DNA of 42,574 nt, from contig DATKQM010000054.1 of NCBI GenBank assembly GCA_035532735.1, forward strand, positions 1-42,574, read 5' to 3'. A model generated the notes under the pieces. That model saw only the letters and a program-made list of their open reading frames with translations, ran no database searches and had not been told where the DNA came from. Made by a program: the position numbers and the translations under genes. Below, one piece after another: positions 26,254 through 33,637 of the stretch (position 1 is the stretch's first letter; each line of letters starts with the position of its first letter). The DNA comes from Chersky-840 sp035532735. Lineage in GTDB: Bacteria; Actinomycetota; Acidimicrobiia; Acidimicrobiales; UBA8190.

Positions 26254-27148
26254 GGGCGCGCACCATAGCCGGGGGAGCTCTCCTCTCGTCTTGTCCGGTC
26301 TGAGCCTGGTCTTGGTGGTGCTTCTCGCCAGCTGCGGTGCTTCGGGTCATGCGGCCGCTCGACATCGGGTGGCCACCCATGTGACGACGTTGACGACGAG
26401 CACGGCCCCGACGACTGTTCCCGCCCCCGTGGCGACGACCGTGGCCCCGACGGTGGCGGCCCCGGCCCGGGTGAAGGTGGCGGCCCCGGCCCCGGTGACC
26501 ACCGCGCCGCGCCCGGTGACCACGACGCCTCCTGTCCCACTTCTGGTGACGCGACTCGTGGGTGTCGGGTCTGCGACGCAGGTCATCGCGGTGAGCGCCT
26601 CGGGTTACGGGCAGACCACCGCCACCCTGACCGCCTATCAGCAGGACGCGGCCGGTTGGCACCAGGTCTTCGGCCCGTGGCAGGCCCGTGTCGGCTACAA
26701 CGGATTCGCCCCGCCGGGACAGAAGCGTGAAGGAGACGGTCGGACGCCGTCGGGCTCGTATGGGTTCGACTTCTTCTTCGGGGTCTTCGGCAATCCCGGC
26801 GTGCGATTCCCGTACCGGTCGGTCACCGGGCGCAACCTCGTCTGGGACGACGACCCCTCGAGCCCGCTCTACAACCAGTGGGTGGACACCGATACCGCCA
26901 ACCCAGGGGCGACGCCCGAGCCCATGGACCAGACGCCGGTGTACGACTACGGGGCGGTGATCAGCTACAACACGAGCCCGACGGTCCCCGGCTCAGGCAG
27001 TGCCATCTTCCTCCATGTCTCTGATGGTGCCGCCACCACGGGCTGTGTCGCTCTCCCGACCAGCGAGCTGCTCGCCATCTTGCGCTGGCTCAGCCCTTCG
27101 GCCCAGCCCCGGATCATCATGGGCACGGCGGCCACCATCGCGCCGTAG
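26213..27148 (+). CDS. L,D-transpeptidase-like (YkuD) secreted protein
   Basis: About 311 residues. The C-terminal domain carries AIFLHVSDGAATTGCVALP, the His-x8-Gly-Cys-Val active-site motif of YkuD-type enzymes that make 3-3 cross-links in peptidoglycan, preceded by GDGRTPSGSYGF and VWDDDPSSPLYNQW. The N-terminus has a hydrophobic LSLVLVVLLASC lipoprotein-like signal and a Thr/Val/Pro-rich linker. Start uncertain: GTG 26213 supplies the basic residues a signal peptide needs but overlaps the divergent M15 gene by 41 bp; TTG 26291 avoids this but leaves no positive N-region. The paired M15 and L,D-transpeptidase genes point to peptidoglycan remodelling. Confidence 0.84.
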   Translation: MATRTTRRRAGRGTGAHHSRGSSPLVLSGLSLVLVVLLASCGASGHAAARHRVATHVTTLTTSTAPTTVPAPVATTVAPTVAAPARVKVAAPAPVTTAPRPVTTTPPVPLLVTRLVGVGSATQVIAVSASGYGQTTATLTAYQQDAAGWHQVFGPWQARVGYNGFAPPGQKREGDGRTPSGSYGFDFFFGVFGNPGVRFPYRSVTGRNLVWDDDPSSPLYNQWVDTDTANPGATPEPMDQTPVYDYGAVISYNTSPTVPGSGSAIFLHVSDGAATTGCVALPTSELLAILRWLSPSAQPRIIMGTAATIAP

Positions 27149-27197
27149 CAAGTGCTTGTTTGATGGAGCTCGTCTCGCCGTGGACGGGTTCGCGCCG

Positions 27198-27210
27198 TAG
27201 CGTGGACGGC
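27198..27210 (+). promoter_or_regulatory. -10 hexamer for a leaderless nitroreductase
   Basis: TAGCGT (27198-27203) ends 7 nt before the GTG at 27211, matching a start of transcription at the start codon. It is the same hexamer as upstream of mutM. Confidence 0.5.
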
Positions 27211-27807
27211 GTGGATGACGTGTTCGAGGTCGTGCATCGTCAGCGTGCGTGTCGGCGCTTCAGTGAGGAACCAGTCGATGACGGCACCGTCGAGAAGGTG
27301 CTCGATGCCGCCACCTTCGCCCCCAGTGCCGAGAATCGTCAACCGTGGGTCTTCGTCGTCGTGCGCGACGACCAACGGCGCTCGGCCATCGGCGCACTCA
27401 CCCGCCAGGCGTGGGAAGGCGGGGGTCGGGCGCATTCGGTGGGTCGGTTGACCCCTGCGCTGCTCGCCGATGTCGAGACGGGGGCACAAGGTGGAGTGGC
27501 TGGGGCCCCGGTTCTCGTCGTCGTGTGCGGCGACACCCGCCTCGGGGACCGGCGCGTGCTTGAGGCATCGGTCTTCCCTGCCATCCAGAACCTCCTTCTG
27601 GCCGCCACCGCCGTGGGCTTGGGCTCCTCGCTCACCACGTTGCCACTGGTATTCGGCGGAGAACTGGCGGCGATCGTCGAGCTACCGACCGAGGTGCTGC
27701 CGATGGCGGTCATCCCGCTGGGCTGGCCGGCGCGCCCGTTGTCGCCACCGCGGCGTCTGCCGGTTGCCGAGAAGGCACACCGCGAGACATTCGGCACCCC
27801 ATGGTGA
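27211..27807 (+). CDS. Nitroreductase-family FMN oxidoreductase
   Basis: 198-residue member of the nitroreductase/F420 cofactor ligase C-domain superfamily. It starts DDVFEVVHRQRACRRFSEEPVDDGTVEKVLDAATFAPSAENRQPWVFVVV, the FMN-binding R-x-x-R-x-F and P-S-x-x-N-x-Q-P-W pattern, and ends with AIQNLLLAATAVGLGSSLTTLP and MAVIPLGWP. It reduces quinones, nitro compounds or enones with FMN. Substrate unknown. GTG 27211 is set by the domain edge and the -10-like hexamer. It shares neither strand nor spacing with a clear operon partner upstream. Confidence 0.9.
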   Translation: MDDVFEVVHRQRACRRFSEEPVDDGTVEKVLDAATFAPSAENRQPWVFVVVRDDQRRSAIGALTRQAWEGGGRAHSVGRLTPALLADVETGAQGGVAGAPVLVVVCGDTRLGDRRVLEASVFPAIQNLLLAATAVGLGSSLTTLPLVFGGELAAIVELPTEVLPMAVIPLGWPARPLSPPRRLPVAEKAHRETFGTPW

Positions 27808-27899
27808 GTCCTACCTAGATCTCACCGTGCTCCGACGCGCCACGTCGGACTACGGTCGCCTCGATTCCGAAAACGAAGTCTGGAGGGGCGCACCGTCCG

Positions 27900-28424
27900 A
27901 TGCAAGAGCACCGCTACTCCGTGATCGTGGACGGCACGCCGCCCGAAGTGTGGGGGTTGTTCTGGTACCGAGGCCCTCGCCGCCCCACCTCATCGGGTGT
28001 GTCGATCGAGATCCTCCACCCGGGTGACGCGGTCGGAGAGGGCCTGGTTCGGCACTGTACTTTCCGGGTGCCGCGCTACCTGCTGTCGGGGGGAGTCGGG
28101 AAGTCTTGGGAGTGGCTGACCGAGGTCACCCCGCCGGTGTCATGGAAGTACGACGCCGTGGGCAAGCCCTTGTGGTCCATCGCCGAAGGCCGTACCCGGC
28201 TCGAGGACCTAGGGGACGGTCGGACGAAGATCCATTTCAGTGAGACCTACCACGCCTTCAACCCGGTGCTGCGCGTCCTGCTCGAACGCCGTGTCCACCA
28301 CTTCATCTCGAAGGACAACGACCGCTTGATCACCACGGCGATCAACGATGGGATCCGCCGGCTGCGCGCCGCTCGGGGATCGGGACCCGCCACGGCCGAA
28401 GGTGGGCCGAACGGCGCAACGTGA
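27900..28424 (+). CDS. SRPBCC-family (START/Bet v 1-like) protein
   Basis: 174 residues with the helix-grip ligand-binding fold: MQEHRYSVIVDGTPPEVWGLFWYRG at the start, GEGLVRHCTFRVP, WEWLTEVTPPVSWKYDAVGKPLWSIAEGRTRLEDLGDGRTKIHFSETYHAFNP, and a long C-terminal helix. Such proteins bind hydrophobic ligands or act as polyketide cyclases and lyases. GGAGGGG lies 12 nt before the ATG. It is followed directly (1 nt) by an ECF sigma gene and then a second SRPBCC gene, so ligand sensing for the sigma factor is possible but unproven. Confidence 0.82.
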   Translation: MQEHRYSVIVDGTPPEVWGLFWYRGPRRPTSSGVSIEILHPGDAVGEGLVRHCTFRVPRYLLSGGVGKSWEWLTEVTPPVSWKYDAVGKPLWSIAEGRTRLEDLGDGRTKIHFSETYHAFNPVLRVLLERRVHHFISKDNDRLITTAINDGIRRLRAARGSGPATAEGGPNGAT

Positions 28425-28425
28425 C

Positions 28426-28959
28426 GTGCCGGAACCTTCGGGGGGCCGGGAGCCTCTGGTAGGCGTGGAGCAGCTCGTCCGGGCGGCTCGGCGAGGAGAT
28501 GCCGCGGCCATGGACGCGCTCGTGCGCGAGCTGATGCCGTATGTGGGCCGGGTGTGTGGGGCGATTGCCCTCGACCGCGGAGACGACGCCATGCAGGAGA
28601 CCTTCATCGCCGTGTTGCGTAACCTCGGGTCGTTGCGCGAGCCCGCCGCATTGCACGGCTGGGTGCGCCGGATCGCGGTGCGCGAATCGATCCGAGTCGC
28701 TCGGGGCGGGCGCGAAGATCCCGTCGACCCCGCCACGTTGGTTTCCAACACGGTCGCCCCCGTCGACGTGGCCACGGTGGTTGACGTCCGGACGATACTG
28801 GCGGGGTTGGCCCCGGAGCAGCGGGCCATTCTCGTCCTCCGTGATGTCGACGGGTTGAGCGAGACCGAGGCGGCCGGGCTTTTGGGGGTGGCGGAGGGGA
28901 CAGTGAAGTCGCGGTTGCACCGGGCCCGGTCGGCCTTCATCCGGCGGTGGGAACCATGA
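28426..28959 (+). CDS. ECF-type RNA polymerase sigma factor
   Basis: 177-residue sigma-70-family protein. Region 2 (about residues 15-85) includes LVRELMPYVGRVCGAIALDRGDDAMQETFIAVLRNL and HGWVRRIAVRESIR; region 4 (about 115-170) has LAPEQRAILVLRDVDGLSETEAAGLLGVAEGTVKSRLHRARSAF, with the helix-turn-helix that reads the -35. GTG 28426 follows the upstream stop by one base. No anti-sigma factor is nearby, which is unusual. Its stop overlaps the next SRPBCC gene as ATGA, and it is flanked on both sides by SRPBCC genes. Confidence 0.92.
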   Translation: MPEPSGGREPLVGVEQLVRAARRGDAAAMDALVRELMPYVGRVCGAIALDRGDDAMQETFIAVLRNLGSLREPAALHGWVRRIAVRESIRVARGGREDPVDPATLVSNTVAPVDVATVVDVRTILAGLAPEQRAILVLRDVDGLSETEAAGLLGVAEGTVKSRLHRARSAFIRRWEP

Positions 28960-29447
28960 GCGACCTCGGGCGCCGATGGCCGGTGGCGGAATTCGGCCCC
29001 ATCGCGCGCGCTCGGGCGCTGGGTGCCTCCCTCCCCAGCGCGGCGTGGACCGAGGGAATCCTCGATGCTCCCTATGACACGGCATGGCCATGGATCGCCG
29101 ATCTCGAGGTCTCGGTTCCGCGCTTCGACACACAGGTGCGAAAGGTCCGAGTCTTGGAGCGCGCTCCCGTGGTTGGGGCGCAGCGACTGAGGATCACCGC
29201 GTCGACCTTTGGGATCGCCTTTCCCTTCGACGTGCGCCTCGAGGATGGCTTCTGCCTCATGCAGGCTCGAGCCCGCCTCTACCTGGTGTTGATGGCCGCC
29301 GAGCCGCACGATGGTGGCACTCGCACCCGCTTCTTCCATCTCGAGGCCGTTCCCCTCCCCGGCACCCGATTGCTCCGGGGCTATCTCCAACGGGTCGTCG
29401 ACGCCGACTTCCGGAACCTCGCCCGGCTCGCGGCACGGGGCTTCTGA
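28956..29447 (+). CDS. Second SRPBCC-family protein, coupled to the sigma factor
   Basis: 163 residues with a START-like fold: GILDAPYDTAWPWIADLEVSVPRFDTQVRKVRVLER, AQRLRITASTFGIAFPFDVRLEDGFCLMQARARLYLVLMAAEP, FFHLEAVPLPGTRLLRGYLQRVVDADFRNLARLAARG. It is diverged from the copy upstream of the sigma gene. The ATG at 28956 overlaps the sigma stop (ATGA), so the two are co-translated. In place of an anti-sigma factor, it could bind a lipophilic signal and modulate the sigma factor; this is inference from layout only. Confidence 0.82.
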   Translation: MSDLGRRWPVAEFGPIARARALGASLPSAAWTEGILDAPYDTAWPWIADLEVSVPRFDTQVRKVRVLERAPVVGAQRLRITASTFGIAFPFDVRLEDGFCLMQARARLYLVLMAAEPHDGGTRTRFFHLEAVPLPGTRLLRGYLQRVVDADFRNLARLAARGF

Positions 29448-29496
29448 CGCCATCGCCGCCGCGCGCTGCGGTTCCGAGGTCGCCGCTGGTGGCCGA

Positions 29497-29508
29497 TACT
29501 GTGCGGAG
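29497..29508 (+). promoter_or_regulatory. -10 hexamer for a leaderless thioesterase
   Basis: TACTGT (29497-29502) ends 6 nt before a GTG at 29509, in frame with the ATG at 29518. Transcription would begin at or next to the GTG. Confidence 0.45.
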
Positions 29509-29922
29509 GTGCCCGTGATGAGCGTGACTGAGCTCCAAAGCCTTCTCGACGGGACCTTTCCCGACTCACCTCCTCCGTATTTCATCGAGGAGACCGGCAC
29601 CTGGGGCGCCAGGATCAGGCTCCCGATCACCGAGCTGCACAGCCGCCCCGGGGGAACGGTTTCGGGGCCGGCGCTCATGGCGCTGGCCGACGCGGCGGCG
29701 TGGTTGGCGATCCTGGCGCAGATCGGTCCGGTCCTTCTGGCGGTGACGACGAGCCTCCACATCGACTTCCTACGCAAGCCCGCTCTCGTCGACGTGCTGG
29801 CCGATGGTCACCTCATCAAGCTCGGAAAGCAGTTGGGTGTGGTCGACGTCGGGTTGCGCTCCGATGGGCACGAGGAACTCGTGGCCAAGGCGCAGGTCAC
29901 CTATTCGATCCCACCCCGGTAG
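29509..29922 (+). CDS. PaaI-family hotdog thioesterase
   Basis: 137 residues from GTG 29509 (134 from ATG 29518). The hotdog core reads ARIRLPITELHSRPGGTVSGPALMALADAAAWLAILAQIG and LLAVTTSLHIDFLRKPAL, with Gly-Gly-x-x-Ser and Ala-Asp of the PaaI/MenI-type active region, followed by KLGKQLGVVDVGLRS. It should hydrolyse acyl-CoA thioesters; phenylacetyl-CoA is not implied. Its 3' end overlaps the convergent ferredoxin gene by 26 bp. Confidence 0.87.
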   Translation: MPVMSVTELQSLLDGTFPDSPPPYFIEETGTWGARIRLPITELHSRPGGTVSGPALMALADAAAWLAILAQIGPVLLAVTTSLHIDFLRKPALVDVLADGHLIKLGKQLGVVDVGLRSDGHEELVAKAQVTYSIPPR

Positions 29923-30136
29923 CAGATCCCCGCTCGACAACATGCTCGAGGAGAAAGGCACGGCGAGGACAATCCTTGGCGGCCCGACGCGCCAGCTCGA
30001 CGAGGTGCACCGGCACCGGCCTCCCGTCGACGATCGGGTAGCCCCATTCGTCAAGGCCGACGAGCTCGGGGAGCAGCTCGGCGCAATATCCGTACGCCTC
30101 GCACGCGATCGGGTTCACCTTGATGACAGATCTCAC
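29897..30136 (-). CDS. Single-cluster ferredoxin (3Fe-4S type)
   Basis: 79-residue electron carrier. The cluster site is CEAYGYC (Cys-x5-Cys, with Tyr where a third Cys would be) and, about 40 residues on, DCPRRAF (Cys-Pro). This C-x2-X-x2-C...CP layout is that of actinobacterial 3Fe-4S ferredoxins. GTG 30136 overlaps the NuoF-like stop as GTGA, giving tight coupling; an in-frame ATG at 30151 would overlap by 19 bp. It is the last gene of the redox operon and probably the soluble carrier between the flavo-Fe-S protein and the heme membrane protein. Confidence 0.88.
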   Translation of the reverse strand: MRSVIKVNPIACEAYGYCAELLPELVGLDEWGYPIVDGRPVPVHLVELARRAAKDCPRRAFLLEHVVERGSATGVGSNR

Positions 30137-31491
30137 GATGCCGCCGCCCATGGCGCGATCACGGTCCGGGGAAGGACCGAGGGCGCGTCTCGAAATGCGC
30201 ACGGCCGTCCGGAGCCGTGGGCGGCGGCATCCGAGGCGAAGACCGACAGCGCGCTGCGCACCATCCGGGCGACGCCATCGGGGTGTCGACACGCACCGCG
30301 CCCGTCCACGGAGGTCAAACGCATCTCCAGTCGCCCGATGGCATTGGGATCGGGCGCCCCGACGGCCAGATGCCCCAGGTCGTCGGCCAGGGCCGGAAGG
30401 CCGAAGACACAGGGGCCGCACTGCCCGGCACTCTCGCCGGCCATGTAGCGCGCCAGTCTCGCCGTCTCGGCGATCCCACAGGCGCGTTCGGTAAGGACCA
30501 CGAGCACCCCGGGGCCGACCACCCCGCCCACCGTGGCCAGCGGACGCGGCGCATAGGGGGTGTCCAGCGCGCCCGCTGATACCCAGCTGCCGCCGAAGCC
30601 CCCAGTCAGCACAGCCGCGACGGCTCCGGTTGGCCGGGTGCGCTCGATGACCGAGCCCAGGGGCGTTCCCATGGCGACCTCGTAGACGCCGGGATGTTCG
30701 ACGCCACCCGACACTGTCACGAGCGCGGTTCCAGGGGCATCGCTCGTGCCCACAGCGCGGAACGCGGCCGCGCCGTAGTGGGCGACGAGCGCCATGTGCG
30801 CAAGCGTTTCGGCATTGTGCACGAGGGCGGCGCTGCGACCGATGGTGAGAGGGGTTCTCTTGTCAGGCCGCCAGCTCGGCGCGCCGACTCCGCTGTCGAG
30901 CCATGACACCAATGCCGACTCCTCGCCCCCGACATACCGTCCCGGAGGGCTCTTCACCTCGATGGGCACCGGAGCGAGTGAGGTTCCGGCCCGTTCGCTC
31001 ACGGCCCGGATGACACCGCCGGAGATGTCGTGGCGATCAGCGGCGACACACACCACGATCCTGCTGGCTGCCAGGGCGCTCGCCGCCAACTCGGCGCCGT
31101 CGAGCACAAGGTGGGGCACACACGACAGGAGGACCTTGTCCTTGGCGCTGGCGGGCTCACCCTCCATGGCATTCACCACGAGCGTACGGTTCCCTCGCGC
31201 CGACCCGACGAGCCTGAGTTTGAAGGCCGACGGGAACGACGCCCCACCGCGACCGACGAGACCAGATGCTTCAATCTCAGCCGCAAAGCGCTCGGGCCAA
31301 CTGCGGTCGCCGTGTTGGGGGAGCGGAGGCGACCCGTGGTGCGCGAGGTGCGATGCGAGCTCGGCACTGCGGTGGGATCGCCAGGCGCCGAGGAGCGTGG
31401 CGCGGTCGGCGCCACCGCCGGTGCGAACGACACCGTTGTGGGCCCCCGTGGCGATGGGGGCGGCGAAGGTTGGAGCAGTGACGGTGGACAT
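30133..31491 (-). CDS. NuoF-like flavo-iron-sulfur protein
   Basis: 452 residues with the fold of complex I subunit F, but not part of a nuo operon. FMN/NAD site motifs are GRGGASFPSAFKLRL (about residue 78), NAMEGEPASAKDKVLL and YVGGEESALVSWLDSG; an SLBB-like domain follows (VSGGVEHPGVYEVAMG). The cluster motif is ESAGQCGPC plus a later RGACRHPDG, so the first of the usual four Cys (ESCGxCxPC) is Ala here and the N3-type cluster would need another ligand or be 3Fe-4S. It should take electrons from NAD(P)H or give to it, passing to the ferredoxin encoded next. Sits 18 bp after the ferric-reductase-like gene. Confidence 0.85.
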   Translation of the reverse strand: MSTVTAPTFAAPIATGAHNGVVRTGGGADRATLLGAWRSHRSAELASHLAHHGSPPLPQHGDRSWPERFAAEIEASGLVGRGGASFPSAFKLRLVGSARGNRTLVVNAMEGEPASAKDKVLLSCVPHLVLDGAELAASALAASRIVVCVAADRHDISGGVIRAVSERAGTSLAPVPIEVKSPPGRYVGGEESALVSWLDSGVGAPSWRPDKRTPLTIGRSAALVHNAETLAHMALVAHYGAAAFRAVGTSDAPGTALVTVSGGVEHPGVYEVAMGTPLGSVIERTRPTGAVAAVLTGGFGGSWVSAGALDTPYAPRPLATVGGVVGPGVLVVLTERACGIAETARLARYMAGESAGQCGPCVFGLPALADDLGHLAVGAPDPNAIGRLEMRLTSVDGRGACRHPDGVARMVRSALSVFASDAAAHGSGRPCAFRDAPSVLPRTVIAPWAAAS

Positions 31492-31509
31492 GAGATCGTT
31501 CCTCGTGAG

Positions 31510-32112
31510 TTAGGCGGAGAGGTGCTTGACAGGGACACCGGAAGGACGTTGGTGAACCGGGACGAGTGCCAGCGCATGGCTCTTGCGCCTGACGGCCAGC
31601 GACACCCTCCAGATGGCAGCGCCGACCACGGCGGCGATGCAGGCCACGCTCAGGCCGGTCACCCACCGTTGGCCCATGTCGGTTCCCATGCCAAACGCAT
31701 GCGAGAGCGCCACCGGCCAGCTGAGATAGGCGAGCCAGTGCACGGCCCTCCAGGTCCCGGGGCGCATCTTGTGACGGAGGTGACTGGTGACGGCCACGGC
31801 GATCAACAGGTCGATGCCTATCGAGCCGAGCCCCACCCAGAGTCGTTTGTACGACGATGCAAAGGGGACGACGACCGCCGCCCATCCGATGTGCACGTAG
31901 GTGTCGATGACGCTCGTCAGGATGTGACAGGCCAGGAATCCCATCGTGATCACCGAGATGCGGCGGTGCAGGTCTTGGACCGAAAAGGCAGGCCAGCGCG
32001 AGCTGACGGCCCGGTTGGCGGTGAGGATGCCGACCAGGGTCGTGGTGGTCAGGAGGACCAACGCCACCAGACCGGTGGCCCTCGTCGCGTACCAGAGGAC
32101 GGGGGAGCTCAT
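31510..32112 (-). CDS. Ferric-reductase-like heme membrane protein
   Basis: 200-residue integral membrane protein with about six helices. Two His pairs lie on facing helices: HRRISVITMGFLACH (14 residues apart) and HWLAYLSWPVALSH (13 apart), the bis-heme arrangement of the FRD/NOX/YedZ group. There is no FAD/NADPH domain, so electrons must come from a separate protein. ATG 32112 overlaps the apbE stop as ATGA. It is the likely membrane crossing step of the electron chain in this operon, carrying electrons to the outer face. Confidence 0.87.
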   Translation of the reverse strand: MSSPVLWYATRATGLVALVLLTTTTLVGILTANRAVSSRWPAFSVQDLHRRISVITMGFLACHILTSVIDTYVHIGWAAVVVPFASSYKRLWVGLGSIGIDLLIAVAVTSHLRHKMRPGTWRAVHWLAYLSWPVALSHAFGMGTDMGQRWVTGLSVACIAAVVGAAIWRVSLAVRRKSHALALVPVHQRPSGVPVKHLSA

Positions 32113-33128
32113 GACGGGTGGTGGGCCATCGGGCCGGAGCCAAGACCGGGTCCGTTGCCGGGGGGCCACCCGTTGAGCGCGATGACCTGGCCATCGTGGC
32201 GGACCAGGCGGACGGGCAGGCCGAACTCGATGAGCTTGGGCACCGCTTGTCGGCCCCAGACGACAGCCGCGGTGCTCGCAGCGTTGGCATCCACGCAGCT
32301 CTCACCCGAGGCGGACACGAGCGACCAATACGGCGATACGCAGTTGCCGGTGGTGGGATCGATGATGTGATGCAGACGTCGTCCGCCTCGCTGCCACGTC
32401 CGCACCTCTGTGCTCGAAGACGCCATCCCACCTGTCTCGATGGAGACCACCTGCTCCACGGTCTCGACCGGGGTCGAGGAATCGGGTGCGATGCCGACGG
32501 CCCAACCACCGGGAGGCGCGGTCCCGGCGGTTGCGATGTCGCCGCCGATGCTCACGAGGACCCCCGTGTGCACACCGCGCGCGATGCGCCGCGCGGCCCG
32601 GTCGGCGACGAGGGCTTTGGCCGACGCCCCGAGGTCGATATGGGTGCCAGGAGGTATCCGCACCGTGCGGTGGTGCGGGTCGAGGTCGATCTGCCACCAG
32701 CCGGGGGCGGGCCGCGGGGCATCATCGAGGTCTGCGCCGAGGAAGTCGAGGTCCGCGTAGTCCCGGTCATATCCCAGGGCCTCGATGGCACTCCCCACGG
32801 TGGGGTCCACGGCTCCGTCGGTGCGTCGCGCCACGTCGCACGCCACCGTGATGGCGTCGAAGAGAAGCGGGGTCACCTCGACTCGGATGCCGTCGGCCCG
32901 GTGTAGTGCAGACAACTCCGAGTCGGTCCGGAAGCGACTGCAGGCCGCGTCGATGGCGAAGAGCTCGTCGCGCAGGATTCTCGCCGCCTTGTCGACCTTG
33001 GCGGTTTCGGTAACGGCCACGATCGCCGTTGTTCCGATGGCCCGCATGGTGCGGAGCGCATGACCTGTGGTCGATCCTTGCCCGGCACCAGCCCCGGAGT
33101 TGTCGCGGTTCAAGAAGGGCGTTCGCAT
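32109..33128 (-). CDS. apbE: FAD:protein FMN transferase (ApbE)
   Basis: 339-residue Mg-dependent enzyme that moves FMN from FAD to a Thr or Ser of a target protein outside the membrane. Visible family motifs are SRFRTDSELSALH, DPTVGSAIEALGYDRDY, DLGASAKALVADRAARRI, VSIGGDIATAG, SSSTEVRTWQRGGRRLHHIIDPTTGNCV and SCVDANAASTAAVVWG (metal site Asp). There is no clear signal peptide, though a hydrophobic patch lies near the N-terminus (AIGTTAIVAV), so the site of action is uncertain. The ATG lies one base after the stop of the Ser/Thr-rich gene. No protein with a canonical FMN-binding domain is in the window. Confidence 0.9.
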   Translation of the reverse strand: MRTPFLNRDNSGAGAGQGSTTGHALRTMRAIGTTAIVAVTETAKVDKAARILRDELFAIDAACSRFRTDSELSALHRADGIRVEVTPLLFDAITVACDVARRTDGAVDPTVGSAIEALGYDRDYADLDFLGADLDDAPRPAPGWWQIDLDPHHRTVRIPPGTHIDLGASAKALVADRAARRIARGVHTGVLVSIGGDIATAGTAPPGGWAVGIAPDSSTPVETVEQVVSIETGGMASSSTEVRTWQRGGRRLHHIIDPTTGNCVSPYWSLVSASGESCVDANAASTAAVVWGRQAVPKLIEFGLPVRLVRHDGQVIALNGWPPGNGPGLGSGPMAHHPS

Positions 33129-33129
33129 A

Positions 33130-33585
33130 TCAGTGCGAAGTTCCACCCGACACGACGGTTGCCGACTTGGTCGTCGTCCTCGGGGCCGTGGTCGTCGTTG
33201 TCGTTTTCGCAGCTGTCGAGGCGACCGCAGACGCGGAGTCGTCCGAGGAGGAGTCGTCCGACGAGCTGCCTGATGAGCTCGTGGTGTCTTGGGGGGACGT
33301 GCTCGACGTTGAGCCGGTCCCCGTGGTCGTCGGTGTGGTCGAGCTGACGGCGAAGTCGGCGGAGGCGGTGGTCCCCGGGATCTGCTTGGAGACGACGAGA
33401 CCCAGGACTGCCGCGGCCGCAGTGGCCAGGATGGCCACTGCCCTCGTGGTCCGGCGCACTCTGGTGGTGGCACCATCGCGCCGCCCGGCTCCGAGCTGCG
33501 CGGGTCGACGTGATGGTTGCGCCGAGGGTCCGGTCGAAGGGCCTTGAGGAGGAAGTGTGATCGGGGGTTCGTTCATGTCGTGCAT
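33130..33585 (-). CDS. Ser/Thr-rich single-pass membrane protein
   Basis: About 151 residues from ATG 33585 (ATG 33576 and GTG 33615 are alternatives). Layout: a Pro/Gln-rich cytoplasmic part, basic RVRRTTR, one membrane helix AVAILATAAAAVLGLVV (about residues 50-66), then an outer tail of almost only Ser, Thr and Asp, ending ATVVSGGTSH. No known domain. It sits between a histidine kinase and apbE, 1 nt from the latter. ApbE targets carry an S/T-G-A-S/T motif; the terminal S-G-G-T is close to this, so it is a candidate flavinylated acceptor (inference). It could instead be a sensor partner or glycosylated linker. Confidence 0.7.
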   Translation of the reverse strand: MHDMNEPPITLPPQGPSTGPSAQPSRRPAQLGAGRRDGATTRVRRTTRAVAILATAAAAVLGLVVSKQIPGTTASADFAVSSTTPTTTGTGSTSSTSPQDTTSSSGSSSDDSSSDDSASAVASTAAKTTTTTTAPRTTTKSATVVSGGTSH

Positions 33586-33612
33586 GTCACCATGCGAAGC
33601 TCGCGACCCTCG

Positions 33613-33637
33613 CACAGCCGGCTATGAGCCGGCTGTG
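33613..33637. repeat. Perfect 25-bp inverted repeat at the kinase 3' end
   Basis: CACAGCCGGCT (33613-33623) and AGCCGGCTGTG (33627-33637) pair perfectly about the 3-nt loop ATG. The histidine kinase stop codon (33622-33624) lies within it, as does the possible GTG (33615) of the next gene. A hairpin this strong should affect read-through from the regulatory genes into the redox genes. No T-run follows on either strand. Confidence 0.85.
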
